The position numbers and the translations under genes are program-made. From Nitriliruptoraceae bacterium (GTDB taxonomy: Bacteria; Actinomycetota; Nitriliruptoria; Nitriliruptorales; Nitriliruptoraceae): a stretch of DNA of 6,230 nt. Positions 1 to 6,230 of this stretch are shown piece after piece (the first letter of the stretch is position 1; each line of letters opens with the position of its first letter). The notes beneath the pieces were generated by a model that saw only the letters and a list, made by a program, of their open reading frames with translations, was not told where the DNA came from and did no database searches. The stretch spans positions 1 through 6,230 of the forward strand of contig SKII01000156.1 in NCBI GenBank assembly GCA_007116505.1, given 5' to 3'.

Positions 1-968
1 CCGTGACCGGGGCCGCCGGCCAGATCGGCTACGCCCTCGTCTTCCGCATCGCCTCCGGCCAGATGTTCGGTCCGGACCGGCCCGTCGAGCTGCGCCTGCT
101 CGAGATCACCCCCGCGCTGCCTGCCCTCGAGGGTGTCGCGATGGAGCTCGACGACTGCGCGTTCCCGCTGCTGAGCAGCATCGAGCTGACCGACTCCGCC
201 GACACGGCCTTCGACGGCGCGAACATGCTGTGCCTCGTCGGCGCGAAGCCGCGCGGTCCCGGCATGGAGCGCTCCGACCTGCTGAAGGACAACGGGCAGA
301 TCTTCCGGGCGCAGGGCCGTGCGATCGCGGCGAACGCGGCCAGCGACGTACGCGTCGCCGTCGTCGGCAACCCGGCGAACACGAACGCGAGCATCGCTGC
401 CGCGAACGCCGACGGGGTCCCCTCCGACCGCTTCACCGCGATGGTGCGCCTCGACGAGAACCGTGCGGTCACCCAGCTCGCAAAGCGTGCCGGGGTCCCC
501 GTCAGCGAGGTCACCAACCTCGCCATCTGGGGCAACCACTCGCCGACGATGGTCCCCGACTTCGACAACGCGCTCATCGGCGGTCGTCCGGCGACCGAGG
601 TGATCACCGACCGCGCGTGGCTCGAGGGTGAGTTCATGACGACGGTGCAGCAGCGCGGCAAGGCCGTCATCGATGCCCGCGGCGCCTCGTCGGCCGCATC
701 GGCCGCCAACGCGCTCGTCGACCACGTCGCGACATGGGTCGGCGGCCGCGCCACGGCTCCGGGTGACTGGCACTCGATGGCGGTCGTCTCCGACGGCTCC
801 TACGGCGTACCCGAGGGGCTCATCTCCGGCTTCCCGGTGACCACCGACGGACGCGGCGGGTACGAGATCGTCCAGGGCCTCGAGCTCTCGGCGACGACCC
901 GCGCCGGACTCGCGCGCACCATCGCGGAGCTCGAGGAGGAGCGCGCCGCGGTGTCGGAGATGCTGTGA
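1..968 (+). CDS. mdh: Malate dehydrogenase, NAD-dependent (5' end cut off by window edge)
   Basis: Interconverts malate and oxaloacetate with NAD(H) in the cytoplasm, as part of the TCA cycle. The reading frame is open to the left edge (first full codon at 3) and gives 321 residues. Family members start about 5-10 residues before the [10 protein letters not shown] nucleotide-binding loop, so position 3 is probably an internal Val rather than the start. Counting from that Val, the sequence shows the Rossmann GAAGQIG loop (3-9), an acidic residue in LLEI (E34) that favours NAD over NADP, the substrate arginines of the mobile loop (R84 and R90 in [10 protein letters not shown]), GNPANTNA (122-129), the LDENR Asp/Arg pair (D151, R154) and the catalytic His of WGNHS (H179). 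[10 protein letters not shown] (227-236) and DGSYGVPEG (264-272) are typical of the LDH-like cytosolic MDH clade common in Actinomycetota. The C-terminus looks complete. The stop overlaps trpS by 4 bp, which suggests cotranscription. Confidence 0.96.
   Translation, partial: VTGAAGQIGYALVFRIASGQMFGPDRPVELRLLEITPALPALEGVAMELDDCAFPLLSSIELTDSADTAFDGANMLCLVGAKPRGPGMERSDLLKDNGQIFRAQGRAIAANAASDVRVAVVGNPANTNASIAAANADGVPSDRFTAMVRLDENRAVTQLAKRAGVPVSEVTNLAIWGNHSPTMVPDFDNALIGGRPATEVITDRAWLEGEFMTTVQQRGKAVIDARGASSAASAANALVDHVATWVGGRATAPGDWHSMAVVSDGSYGVPEGLISGFPVTTDGRGGYEIVQGLELSATTRAGLARTIAELEEERAAVSEML
956..959 (+). promoter_or_regulatory. Ribosome binding site of trpS
   Basis: GGAG inside the last codons of mdh lies 5 nt before the GTG at 965. 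It supports that GTG, which overlaps the mdh stop, as the trpS start. Confidence 0.55.
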
Positions 969-2005
969 CGGACGGCGGCGTCGCACCGGCCGCTGAGCGG
1001 ACCGGGAGGGCACGGGTCTTCTCCGGCATGCAGCCGTCGGGTGCGGTGCACCTCGGCAACCTGCTCGGTGCGCTCACGAGCTGGGTGGCGCTGCAGGACG
1101 AGGCGGACTGCGTCTACTCCGTCGTCGACCTGCACGCGATCACCGCGCCGGACGACCACGACCCTGCGGTCCTGCCGCGACGCACGCTCGACCTCGCCGC
1201 GGTGCTGCTCGGTGTCGGTGTCGACCCGTCACGCAGCACCCTGTTCGTGCAGTCGCACGTCCGGGAGCATGCCGAGCTCGCCTGGCTGTTCAACTGCGTC
1301 GCGACGTTCGGTGAGCTCGGACGCATGCCGCAGTTCAAGGAGAAGTCCGCCGGCCGCGACACGTCGGTCAGCGTGGGGCTCTTCGACTACCCGGTGCTGC
1401 AGACCGCTGACATCCTCCTCTACCACGCGACGAAGGTTCCAGTGGGGGAGGACCAGCGTCACCACATCGAGCTGGCGCGCGACATCGGGCAGCGCTTCAA
1501 CCACCGCTTCGGGGACGTGTTCACGCTGCCGACGGCGATCCTCCCGCCGGTCGCGGCGCGGGTGATGGACCTGCAGGACCCGACGCGGAAGATGTCGAAG
1601 TCCTCGTCCTCGGAGAAGGGCGTCGTGTTCGTGCTCGACGACGCCGACGCGGTCGCAGCGAAGTTCCGCTCGGCCGTCACCGACTCCGACGGTGAGGTGC
1701 GCGTGGACCGGGCGGCGAAGCCCGGCGTGACGAACCTGCTGGAGATCCTCGCGGCGGTGACCGGACGGACCGTGGAGCAGGTCGCCGACGAGCATGCGGC
1801 GAGCGGTTACGGCGCGCTCAAGTCGGCCGTCGCCGAGGCCACCATCGCCTTCCTCGCGCCGATGCGGGAGCGCTCGCTCGAGCTGACCGCGGACCCGGCG
1901 GAGCTCGAGCGCCTCCTCGCCGATGGCGCGGCCCGCGCGCGTGCCGTCGCTGCGCCGACCCTCGAGCGTGCACGACTCGCGATGGGGCTCCTCCCTCCCG
2001 CGTGA
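965..2005 (+). CDS. trpS: Tryptophan--tRNA ligase (TrpRS)
   Basis: Charges tRNA-Trp with tryptophan using ATP in the cytoplasm; a class Ic aminoacyl-tRNA synthetase. It is 346 residues, close to the usual bacterial length (about 330-350). The N-terminal catalytic domain begins at FSGMQPSG (19-26), followed by the HIGH-equivalent HLGN (29-32), DLHAIT (55-60), the adenylate and tryptophan pocket region with [14 protein letters not shown] (160-173), and an intact KMSKS loop (209-213). The rest is the helical anticodon-binding region. A GTG start is chosen because it has a GGAG site 5 nt upstream and leaves only an 18-residue leader before the conserved FSGMQPSG. The 4-bp overlap with the mdh stop (GTGA) implies coupled translation from an mdh transcript. 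No T-box or Trp-rich leader peptide is seen upstream, so there is no sign of tryptophan-responsive control here. Confidence 0.97.
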   Translation: MTDGGVAPAAERTGRARVFSGMQPSGAVHLGNLLGALTSWVALQDEADCVYSVVDLHAITAPDDHDPAVLPRRTLDLAAVLLGVGVDPSRSTLFVQSHVREHAELAWLFNCVATFGELGRMPQFKEKSAGRDTSVSVGLFDYPVLQTADILLYHATKVPVGEDQRHHIELARDIGQRFNHRFGDVFTLPTAILPPVAARVMDLQDPTRKMSKSSSSEKGVVFVLDDADAVAAKFRSAVTDSDGEVRVDRAAKPGVTNLLEILAAVTGRTVEQVADEHAASGYGALKSAVAEATIAFLAPMRERSLELTADPAELERLLADGAARARAVAAPTLERARLAMGLLPPA

Positions 2006-2015
2006 CGCGAGCCCC
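1984..2015 (+). terminator. Possible hairpin spanning the trpS stop codon
   Basis: GGGGCTC (1984-1990) and GAGCCCC (2009-2015) are perfect 7-bp complements with an 18-nt loop. The loop itself contains a small GCG/CGC stem around the stop codon. No T-tract follows, so this is not a standard intrinsic terminator. It could pause polymerase or protect the mdh-trpS mRNA 3' end. Confidence 0.3.
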
Positions 2016-2037
2016 TGACGCGAGCCCCTGACGCGAG
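2003..2037 (+). repeat. 13-bp direct tandem repeat, about 2.7 copies
   Basis: The unit TGACGCGAGCCCC occurs at 2003-2015 and 2016-2028 and again as its first 9 bases at 2029-2037. The first copy contains the trpS TGA stop codon (2003-2005). The GAGCCCC part of copy 1 is complementary to GGGGCTC at 1984-1990 within trpS, and GCCCCT of copy 2 to AGGGGC at 2040-2045, so both full copies can form hairpins. It may be a simple slippage duplication or part of a transcript-end structure; a role is not shown. Confidence 0.85.
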
Positions 2038-2045
2038 GAAGGGGC
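2024..2045 (+). terminator. Possible second hairpin after trpS
   Basis: GCCCCT (2024-2029) pairs with AGGGGC (2040-2045): a 6-bp perfect stem with a 10-nt loop and no T-tract downstream. With the preceding hairpin it would form a tandem structure just upstream of the putative sdhC promoter. GC-rich actinobacteria often use terminators without a U-tract, but 6-bp GC stems also arise easily by chance in such DNA. Confidence 0.25.
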
Positions 2046-2060
2046 GCCTCCGTCCGCTGC

Positions 2061-2066
2061 TAGGCT
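2061..2066 (+). promoter_or_regulatory. Putative -10 element of the sdhCAB promoter
   Basis: TAGGCT, preceded by CTGC, matches the TANNNT -10 pattern seen at many actinobacterial housekeeping promoters. It lies 75 bp before the sdhC ATG in the only sizeable gap of the window, so transcription would start near 2073 and give a leader of about 70 nt. No convincing TTGACA-like -35 is present at 16-18 bp upstream (the region there reads GAAGGGG), so the call rests on the -10 and the position. Confidence 0.5.
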
Positions 2067-2070
2067 CGAG

Positions 2071-2089
2071 CCACGGGCTCCCGCCGTGG
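2071..2089 (+). promoter_or_regulatory. Small hairpin in the sdhC leader
   Basis: CCACGG (2071-2076) and CCGTGG (2084-2089) form a perfect 6-bp stem with a 7-nt loop, at about the expected transcript 5' end. It could be an operator half-site pair or an mRNA-stabilising 5' hairpin; no known regulator site is recognised in it. Confidence 0.3.
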
Positions 2090-2124
2090 TGCGATCCGCG
2101 GGCGGACGGGTCCCACCGGCATAC

Positions 2125-2130
2125 GAGGAG
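2125..2130 (+). promoter_or_regulatory. Ribosome binding site of sdhC
   Basis: GAGGAG with a 10-nt spacer to the ATG at 2141. The spacing is at the long end of normal but supports this start, and no other start codon fits the hydrophilic N-terminus better. Confidence 0.6.
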
Positions 2131-2140
2131 CCCGAACGCG

Positions 2141-2857
2141 ATGGCCACCACGACCGCCTCCGGACGCCCGACCCGCTCCGGACTGCTGCTCGACCTCTAC
2201 CGCTCCGCGCTCGGCAAGAAGTACCTGATGGCCGTCTCGGGCATCGTCGGGCTCGGCTACGTGTTCGCGCACATGCTCGGCAACCTCAAGCTCTACCAGA
2301 GCGCTGCCGACTTCAACGCCTACGCGCAGTTCCTCCGGCGGCTGCTCTACCCGATCCTCCCGGAGAGCGGCACGCTGAACCTGCTGCGCCTGGTGCTCGT
2401 CGCGGCGCTCGTCGTCCACGTCGTCTCCGCGTACCAGCTCACGGTGATGAACCGTCAGGCGCGTCCGGCGCGCTACCAGGGCAAGCGCGACTACGTCGTC
2501 GCGGACTTCGCCGCGCGCACCATGCGCTGGACGGGCGTCGTGGTGCTGCTGTTCATCGCCTTCCACCTCGCCGACCTGACGTTCGGCTGGGCGAACCCGG
2601 CGCCGTCCGGCTCGACCCCGTACGAGAAGGTCGTCGCGAGCTTCTCGTCGGTTCCCGTCGCGGCCTTCTACCTCGTGGCCAACACGGCGCTCGGCTTCCA
2701 CCTCTACCACGGCGTGTGGAGCCTCTTCCAGTCGATGGGCTGGAACAACCGGCGCTTCAACCACCTGCGTCGCTCGTTCGCGGTCGGGTTCACCCTGGTC
2801 GTGGTCGGCGGCAACCTGTCGTTCCCGATCGCCGTGCAGCTCGGCATCATCGCCTGA
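2141..2857 (+). CDS. sdhC: Succinate dehydrogenase cytochrome b558 subunit (di-heme, SdhC)
   Basis: Membrane anchor of succinate:quinone oxidoreductase: it holds the SdhAB catalytic part on the cytoplasmic face and carries electrons through heme b to membrane quinone. It is 238 residues with five predicted membrane segments, at roughly 27-47, 80-103, 129-150, 171-197 and 211-235. There is no signal peptide, and an N-terminal soluble stretch of about 25 residues is present. One His sits in each of the first four helices (H44 in FAHML, H93 in VVHVV, H142 in AFHLAD, H187 in GFHLYH), with spacings like the four axial heme ligands of Bacillus subtilis SdhC; H190 is extra. This marks the type B architecture, in which one polypeptide binds two hemes and no SdhD is needed, and no sdhD is present. 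It is first in sdhCAB, behind its own likely promoter. A fumarate reductase anchor of the same family cannot be excluded from sequence alone. Confidence 0.94.
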   Translation: MATTTASGRPTRSGLLLDLYRSALGKKYLMAVSGIVGLGYVFAHMLGNLKLYQSAADFNAYAQFLRRLLYPILPESGTLNLLRLVLVAALVVHVVSAYQLTVMNRQARPARYQGKRDYVVADFAARTMRWTGVVVLLFIAFHLADLTFGWANPAPSGSTPYEKVVASFSSVPVAAFYLVANTALGFHLYHGVWSLFQSMGWNNRRFNHLRRSFAVGFTLVVVGGNLSFPIAVQLGIIA

Positions 2858-2893
2858 GCCGTCCGTCCCCGACGTCGCCACGAACCAGCAGTA

Positions 2894-2920
2894 CCCCGCC
2901 ACCCCGTCCCACCCCCGCCC
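2894..2920 (-). other. G-quadruplex motif on the template strand between sdhC and sdhA
   Basis: Read on the minus strand, this segment has five G-runs of 3, 5, 3, 4 and 4 bases separated by loops of 1, 1, 2 and 4 bases (C, T, AC, TGGC), satisfying the usual G3+N1-7 pattern with one run to spare. The plus strand, and so the mRNA, is correspondingly C-rich: 21 C against 4 G in 2891-2920. It sits 6 bp before the sdhA Shine-Dalgarno sequence. Whether it folds or does anything in the cell is unknown. Confidence 0.7.
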
Positions 2921-2926
2921 GCAGCG

Positions 2927-2932
2927 AAGGAG
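2927..2932 (+). promoter_or_regulatory. Ribosome binding site of sdhA
   Basis: AAGGAG with a 7-nt spacer to the ATG at 2940. This is the strongest Shine-Dalgarno sequence in the window and fixes the sdhA start. Confidence 0.8.
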
Positions 2933-2939
2933 CCGGCAG

Positions 2940-4859
2940 ATGACCCTCCCCGACGCGAAGATCCCCGACGGCCCGCTCGAGTCGAAGTGGGACCAGCACC
3001 GCTTCGACATGAAGCTCGTCAGCCCACCGAACAAGCGCAAGTTCTCGGTGATCGTGGTCGGGACCGGGCTCGCCGGTGCGGCGGCCGCGGCGACGATGGG
3101 GGAGCTCGGCTACCGGGTGAAGGCGTTCACCTTCCATGACTCCGCCCGTCGCGCCCACTCGATCGCAGCGCAGGGCGGCATCAACGGGGCGAAGAACTAC
3201 CACGGTGACGGCGACTCGGTCTACCGCCTGTTCTACGACACGATCAAGGGTGGCGACTTCCGCTCCCGTGAGGCGAACGTCTACCGGCTCGCGCAGGTGT
3301 CGAACAACATCATCGACCAGTGCGTCGCGCAGGGTGTGCCGTTCGCGCGCGAGTACGGCGGTCTGCTCGACAACCGCTCCTTCGGTGGAGCGCAGGTGAG
3401 CCGGACGTTCTACGCGCGCGGCCAGACCGGCCAGCAGCTCCTGCTCGGTGCCTACCAGGCGCTCGCCGCACAGGTGAAGAAGGGCACGGTCGACCTGCAC
3501 AACAACTCCGAGATGCTCGACGTGGTCGTCGTCGACGGCCGTGCGGTCGGCATCGTCACGCGGCACCTCCACACCGGTGAGGTCAAGTCGCACGCGGCGG
3601 ACGCGGTCGTGCTCGCCACCGGCGGCTACTCCAACGTGTACTTCCTCTCCACCAACGCGATGGCGTGCAACACGAGCGCGATCTGGCGTGCGCACCGCAA
3701 GGGCGCGATGTTCGCGAACCCATCGTTCACGCAGATCCACCCGACGGCGATCCCGACCAACGACGAGTTCCAGTCGAAGCTCACGCTGATGTCGGAGTCG
3801 CTGCGCAACGACGGTCGCATCTGGGTCCCGAAGGACGCGGACGAGACCCGTCCGGTCGACGAGATCCCCGAGGAGGACCGCGACTACTTCCTCGAGCGTC
3901 GGTACCCGTCGTTCGGCAACCTCGCACCGCGCGACATCTCGTCGCGTGCGGCGAAGGAGCGCGTCGACGCCGGCTTCGGTGTCGGCCCGATGAAGAACGG
4001 CGTCTACCTCGACTTCTCCGAGGCGACGGGCCGCCTCGGCCGCGACGTCATCGAGGAGCGCTACGGCAACCTCTTCGAGATGTACGAGCGCATCACGGGT
4101 GAGAACCCCTACGACGTCCCGATGCGCATCTCCCCCGCCCCGCACTACACGATGGGCGGGCTGTGGGTCGACTACGAGCTGCAGACCACGATCCCGGGCC
4201 TGTTCGCGATCGGGGAGGCGAACTTCTCCGACCACGGAGCGAACCGCCTCGGCGCCTCGGCGCTGATGCAGGGCCTCGCGGACGGCTACTTCGTGCTGCC
4301 GGCCACGATCGGGAACTACCTCGCACCGATGCTCGGCAAGCCGAAGGTCGACACGACCGCGTCGGAGTTCGCCGAGGCCGAGCGGGCCGTCCACGAGCAG
4401 AACGACCGCTTCCTGCGCACCAACGGCACGAAGTCCGTCGACCACTACCACCGCGAGCTCGGCCGCATCGTCTGGGACTACTGCGGCATGGAGCGGACCC
4501 GCGAGGGCCTCGAGAAGGCGCTCTCGGAGATCCCGACCCTGCGCGCGGAGTTCGAGGCGAACGTCCGTGTGCCGGGCTCCGCCGACACGCTGAACTCGTC
4601 GCTCGAGAAGGCCGGCCGCGTGGCCGACTTCTTCGAGCTCGCCGAGCTCATGTGCCGCGACGCGCTGGTCCGTGAGGAGTCGTGCGGAGGCCACTTCCGT
4701 GCTGAGCACCAGACGGACGAGGGCGAGGCGCTGCGCAACGACGACGAGTTCCACCACGTGACCGCGTGGGAGTGGTCGGGCGACTCCGGTCAGCCGAACG
4801 AGCACCGCGAGGAGCTCCACTACGAGAACGTCCAGCTCGCGACGAGGAGCTACAAGTGA
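2940..4859 (+). CDS. sdhA: Succinate dehydrogenase flavoprotein subunit (SdhA)
   Basis: Oxidises succinate to fumarate on a covalently bound FAD and passes the electrons to SdhB, at the cytoplasmic side of the membrane. It is 639 residues, a normal length for the type B family. Visible elements are the FAD dinucleotide loop [11 protein letters not shown] (40-50); [11 protein letters not shown] (72-82), in which H73 is the predicted covalent 8-alpha-histidyl FAD attachment site; HPTAI (H267); RDISSRA, with R331 matching the catalytic proton-shuttle arginine; PHYTMGG (H402), a substrate-binding His; and the [19 protein letters not shown] segment (422-440) with R436 at the substrate carboxylate. 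All active-site residues are intact. The C-terminal helical region ends in a hydrophilic tail. A strong AAGGAG site fixes the ATG start, and the gene overlaps sdhB by 4 bp. Fumarate reductase enzymes share this fold, but the setting beside mdh in a probable aerobic TCA context favours succinate oxidation. Confidence 0.97.
   Translation: MTLPDAKIPDGPLESKWDQHRFDMKLVSPPNKRKFSVIVVGTGLAGAAAAATMGELGYRVKAFTFHDSARRAHSIAAQGGINGAKNYHGDGDSVYRLFYDTIKGGDFRSREANVYRLAQVSNNIIDQCVAQGVPFAREYGGLLDNRSFGGAQVSRTFYARGQTGQQLLLGAYQALAAQVKKGTVDLHNNSEMLDVVVVDGRAVGIVTRHLHTGEVKSHAADAVVLATGGYSNVYFLSTNAMACNTSAIWRAHRKGAMFANPSFTQIHPTAIPTNDEFQSKLTLMSESLRNDGRIWVPKDADETRPVDEIPEEDRDYFLERRYPSFGNLAPRDISSRAAKERVDAGFGVGPMKNGVYLDFSEATGRLGRDVIEERYGNLFEMYERITGENPYDVPMRISPAPHYTMGGLWVDYELQTTIPGLFAIGEANFSDHGANRLGASALMQGLADGYFVLPATIGNYLAPMLGKPKVDTTASEFAEAERAVHEQNDRFLRTNGTKSVDHYHRELGRIVWDYCGMERTREGLEKALSEIPTLRAEFEANVRVPGSADTLNSSLEKAGRVADFFELAELMCRDALVREESCGGHFRAEHQTDEGEALRNDDEFHHVTAWEWSGDSGQPNEHREELHYENVQLATRSYK
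4844..4849 (+). promoter_or_regulatory. Ribosome binding site of sdhB, inside the sdhA 3' end
   Basis: GAGGAG, 6 nt before the GTG at 4856, decides the sdhB start. The frame stays open well upstream inside sdhA, but earlier start codons would add residues unrelated to SdhB. Confidence 0.75.
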
Positions 4860-5608
4860 ACGTCACGCTGCGCGTCTGGCGCCAGGCCGGACCGACCGCC
4901 CCCGGGCGCTTCGAGACCTACGAGGCGGCCGGCGTGTCGGAGGACTCGTCGTTCCTCGAGATGCTCGACGGCGTCAACGAGGGCCTCATCGCTGGGGGGC
5001 AGGAGCCGATCGAGTTCATGCATGACTGCCGCGAGGGGATCTGCGGCACGTGCGGGATGATGATCAACGGGCAGGCGCACGGTCCCCAGGCCGCGACGAC
5101 GACCTGCCAGTTGCACATGCGGACGTTCTCCGACGGCGATGAGATCGTCGTCGAGCCGTGGCGCGCAGCGGGCTTCCCCGTCGTGAAGGACCTCGTCGTC
5201 GACCGCTCGGCCTTCGACCGCATCATCGAGGCCGGTGGGTACGTCAGCGTCGAGACCGGCTCCGCGCAGGACGCGAACCTCATCCCGATCCCGAAGAACG
5301 ACGCCGACCTCGCGATGGACGCCGCGGCGTGCATCGGCTGCGGGGCGTGTGTCGCAGCGTGCCCGAACGGGGCCGCGCAGCTGTTCACCTCGGCGAAGCT
5401 GATGCACCTCAACAGCCTCCCGCAGGGTCAGCCGGAGCGTTACGAGCGCACCGTCGCCATGGTCGAGGTCATGGAGGAGCACTTCGGGTCGTGCACGAAC
5501 TACGGTGAGTGCGAGGCGGCCTGCCCGAAGGGGATCTCCATCGACTTCATCGCGGGCATGAACCGCGACTTCCGCAAGGCGCTGGTCCGCAACCGCCGCG
5601 GCGGCTGA
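4856..5608 (+). CDS. sdhB: Succinate dehydrogenase iron-sulfur subunit (SdhB)
   Basis: Carries electrons from the SdhA flavin through three Fe-S clusters to heme and quinone in SdhC. It is 250 residues from a GTG start that overlaps the sdhA stop (GTGA) and has GAGGAG 6 nt upstream. The N-terminal plant-type ferredoxin domain has the [2Fe-2S] cysteines C58, C63, C66 and C84 (CREGICGTC plus a later C); the third ligand is Cys, not the Asp found in E. coli SdhB. The C-terminal domain has [12 protein letters not shown] (C159, C162, C165, C169) and [15 protein letters not shown] (C213, C219, C223). By family precedent C159, C162, C165 and C223 bind [4Fe-4S], while C169, C213 and C219 bind [3Fe-4S]. 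All ligands are present. The protein is soluble, with a basic C-terminal tail ([10 protein letters not shown]). Translational coupling to sdhA fits the 1:1 stoichiometry of the complex. Confidence 0.97.
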   Translation: MNVTLRVWRQAGPTAPGRFETYEAAGVSEDSSFLEMLDGVNEGLIAGGQEPIEFMHDCREGICGTCGMMINGQAHGPQAATTTCQLHMRTFSDGDEIVVEPWRAAGFPVVKDLVVDRSAFDRIIEAGGYVSVETGSAQDANLIPIPKNDADLAMDAAACIGCGACVAACPNGAAQLFTSAKLMHLNSLPQGQPERYERTVAMVEVMEEHFGSCTNYGECEAACPKGISIDFIAGMNRDFRKALVRNRRGG

Positions 5609-5610
5609 CC

Positions 5611-6230
5611 GTGGCGGAGGACGACGCCCGCTCGAGCGTGAGCGGGTTCCCCGTCCGCGCCGTCTACGGGCCGCAGGACGTGTCGGACCTTGACGCTGCG
5701 GACGTCGGCGAGCCCGGGGGATTCCCCTACACGCGCGGCATCCACCCGACGATGTACCGCGGGCGGCCCTGGACGATGCGGCAGTACTCGGGCTTCTCGA
5801 GCGCCTCGGAGTCCAACGCGCGCTACCGGTACCTCCTCGAGCAGGGCACGACCGGCCTCTCGGTCGCCTTCGATCTCCCGACGCAGATGGGGTACGACTC
5901 CTCCGCGCCGATCGCCGAGGGTGAGGTCGGCAAGGTCGGCGTCCCCATCGACACGGTCGAGGACATGCGGGCCCTGTTCGACGGGATACCGCTCGGTGAA
6001 GTGTCGACGTCGATGACGATCAACGCCCCGGCGAGCCTGCTGCTGCTGATGTACGAGATCGCCGCGGCCGAGCAGGGGGTCGGGCCCGAGCGGCTGCGCG
6101 GCACGATCCAGAACGATGTCCTGAAGGAGTACATCGCGCGGGGGACCTACATCTTCCCGCCCACCCCGTCGCTCAGGCTCACCGCCGACACGTTCGCCTA
6201 CTGCGCGGAGCGTCTGCCGGCCTTCAACAC
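5611..6230 (+). CDS. mcmA: Methylmalonyl-CoA mutase large (alpha) subunit, N-terminal part; runs off the window
   Basis: Coenzyme B12-dependent isomerase that converts (R)-methylmalonyl-CoA to succinyl-CoA, the last step of propionyl-CoA use (or its reverse). 206 codons are visible and open to the right edge. They cover the start of the substrate-binding TIM barrel: [21 protein letters not shown] (41-61), [16 protein letters not shown] (82-97), [12 protein letters not shown] (104-115), [10 protein letters not shown] (132-141) and [11 protein letters not shown] (164-174). Y59 in RQYSGF aligns with Tyr89 of Propionibacterium MutB, the residue that separates methylmalonyl-CoA mutase from isobutyryl-CoA mutase (Phe) and 2-hydroxyisobutyryl-CoA mutase (Ile). 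R52, T55 and R57 match other CoA-site residues. The N-terminus is shorter than in MutB, as in alpha chains that use a separate B12-binding subunit; the C-terminus is unseen, so this is unproven. The GTG at 5611 is 2 bp after the sdhB stop but has no clear ribosome site, so the exact start is uncertain (GTG at 5638 is an alternative). Confidence 0.92.
   Translation, partial: MAEDDARSSVSGFPVRAVYGPQDVSDLDAADVGEPGGFPYTRGIHPTMYRGRPWTMRQYSGFSSASESNARYRYLLEQGTTGLSVAFDLPTQMGYDSSAPIAEGEVGKVGVPIDTVEDMRALFDGIPLGEVSTSMTINAPASLLLLMYEIAAAEQGVGPERLRGTIQNDVLKEYIARGTYIFPPTPSLRLTADTFAYCAERLPAFN

Noticed and set aside
2858..2939. A possible separate sdhAB promoter or small gene in the sdhC-sdhA spacer
   Set aside because: There is no TANNNT -10 with a plausible -35, and no small open frame with a ribosome site. 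The segment is mainly C-rich sequence followed by the sdhA Shine-Dalgarno.
2086..2943. A plus-strand open frame of 285 codons overlapping sdhC in another frame
   Set aside because: The translation is Arg/Pro/Ala-rich without hydrophobic segments, and it conflicts with the well-supported sdhC frame.
2060..3040. A 326-codon minus-strand open frame across the sdhC promoter, sdhC and the sdhA start
   Set aside because: It covers the spacer and an intact, motif-bearing sdhC. Its composition is Arg/Glu/Val/Ala-rich and low in complexity, with no family signature. It is a shadow of the GC-rich coding strand.
2847..4820. A 657-codon open frame on the minus strand opposite sdhA
   Set aside because: It is as long as a real gene but mirrors the sdhA codon structure. 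In very GC-rich DNA, G/C at third positions removes stops from the antisense frame. Its translation is dominated by Arg, Val, Glu, Ala, Leu and His, with no recognisable motif, while sdhA on the plus strand has every family motif.
4766..4855. Extension of sdhB upstream to an ATG inside sdhA
   Set aside because: The frame is open, but the extra 30 residues are Arg-rich and unlike any SdhB N-terminus. The GTG at 4856 has a good ribosome site 6 nt upstream and gives the usual SdhB length.
4850..5482. Minus-strand open frames opposite sdhB (also 4918-5412)
   Set aside because: They lie entirely opposite a gene with all eleven Fe-S cysteines in place. They have no motif and show typical antisense composition.
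5690..6016. A short plus-strand open frame within the mutase region
   Set aside because: It is Ser/Arg/Thr-rich and out of frame with the mutase reading frame from 5611, which carries a continuous chain of family motifs.
1..6230. A novel mobile, defence or biosynthetic system
   Set aside because: Every long stretch is accounted for by intact central-metabolism genes. There are no transposase, integrase, toxin-antitoxin, nuclease or reverse-transcriptase motifs, no spaced direct repeats and no composition shift that would point to transfer.

Overview
The window is a 6.2 kb stretch of very GC-rich bacterial DNA (roughly 70% GC by eye, with codons ending mostly in G or C). It holds five closely packed plus-strand housekeeping genes and the start of a sixth. 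The GC content, the GTG starts, a TAGGCT-type -10 element, a malate dehydrogenase of the LDH-like cytosolic clade and a three-subunit succinate dehydrogenase with a single cytochrome b chain all suggest a member of the Actinomycetota, possibly a less-studied lineage. I cannot name the genus. No tRNA, rRNA, CRISPR array, insertion sequence, phage gene or defence gene is visible.

Layout. Positions 1-968 carry malate dehydrogenase (mdh), missing only its first few codons. Its stop overlaps by 4 bp (GTGA) the GTG start of tryptophanyl-tRNA synthetase (trpS, 965-2005). A 135-bp gap follows. It contains a 13-bp tandem repeat that begins in the trpS stop codon, possible hairpins, a probable -10 element and a leader hairpin. 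It probably separates the mdh-trpS unit from a second transcription unit: sdhC (2141-2857), sdhA (2940-4859), sdhB (4856-5608) and the N-terminal third or so of a methylmalonyl-CoA mutase large subunit (from about 5611, running off the right edge). sdhC and sdhA are separated by an 82-bp spacer that is strongly C-rich on the plus strand, so the minus strand has a canonical G-quadruplex motif. sdhA and sdhB overlap by 4 bp (again GTGA), and the mutase starts 2 bp after the sdhB stop.

How the genes work together. Methylmalonyl-CoA mutase makes succinyl-CoA, which the TCA cycle (through succinyl-CoA ligase, not seen here) turns into succinate. SdhCAB oxidises succinate to fumarate and passes the electrons to membrane quinone, and malate dehydrogenase acts two steps later on malate. 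The window is therefore a C4-dicarboxylate segment of central metabolism that includes the entry point for propionyl-CoA carbon, with trpS as the odd member. All catalytic and cofactor-binding motifs looked for are intact. I found no new system here; the observations worth a second look are regulatory or organisational.
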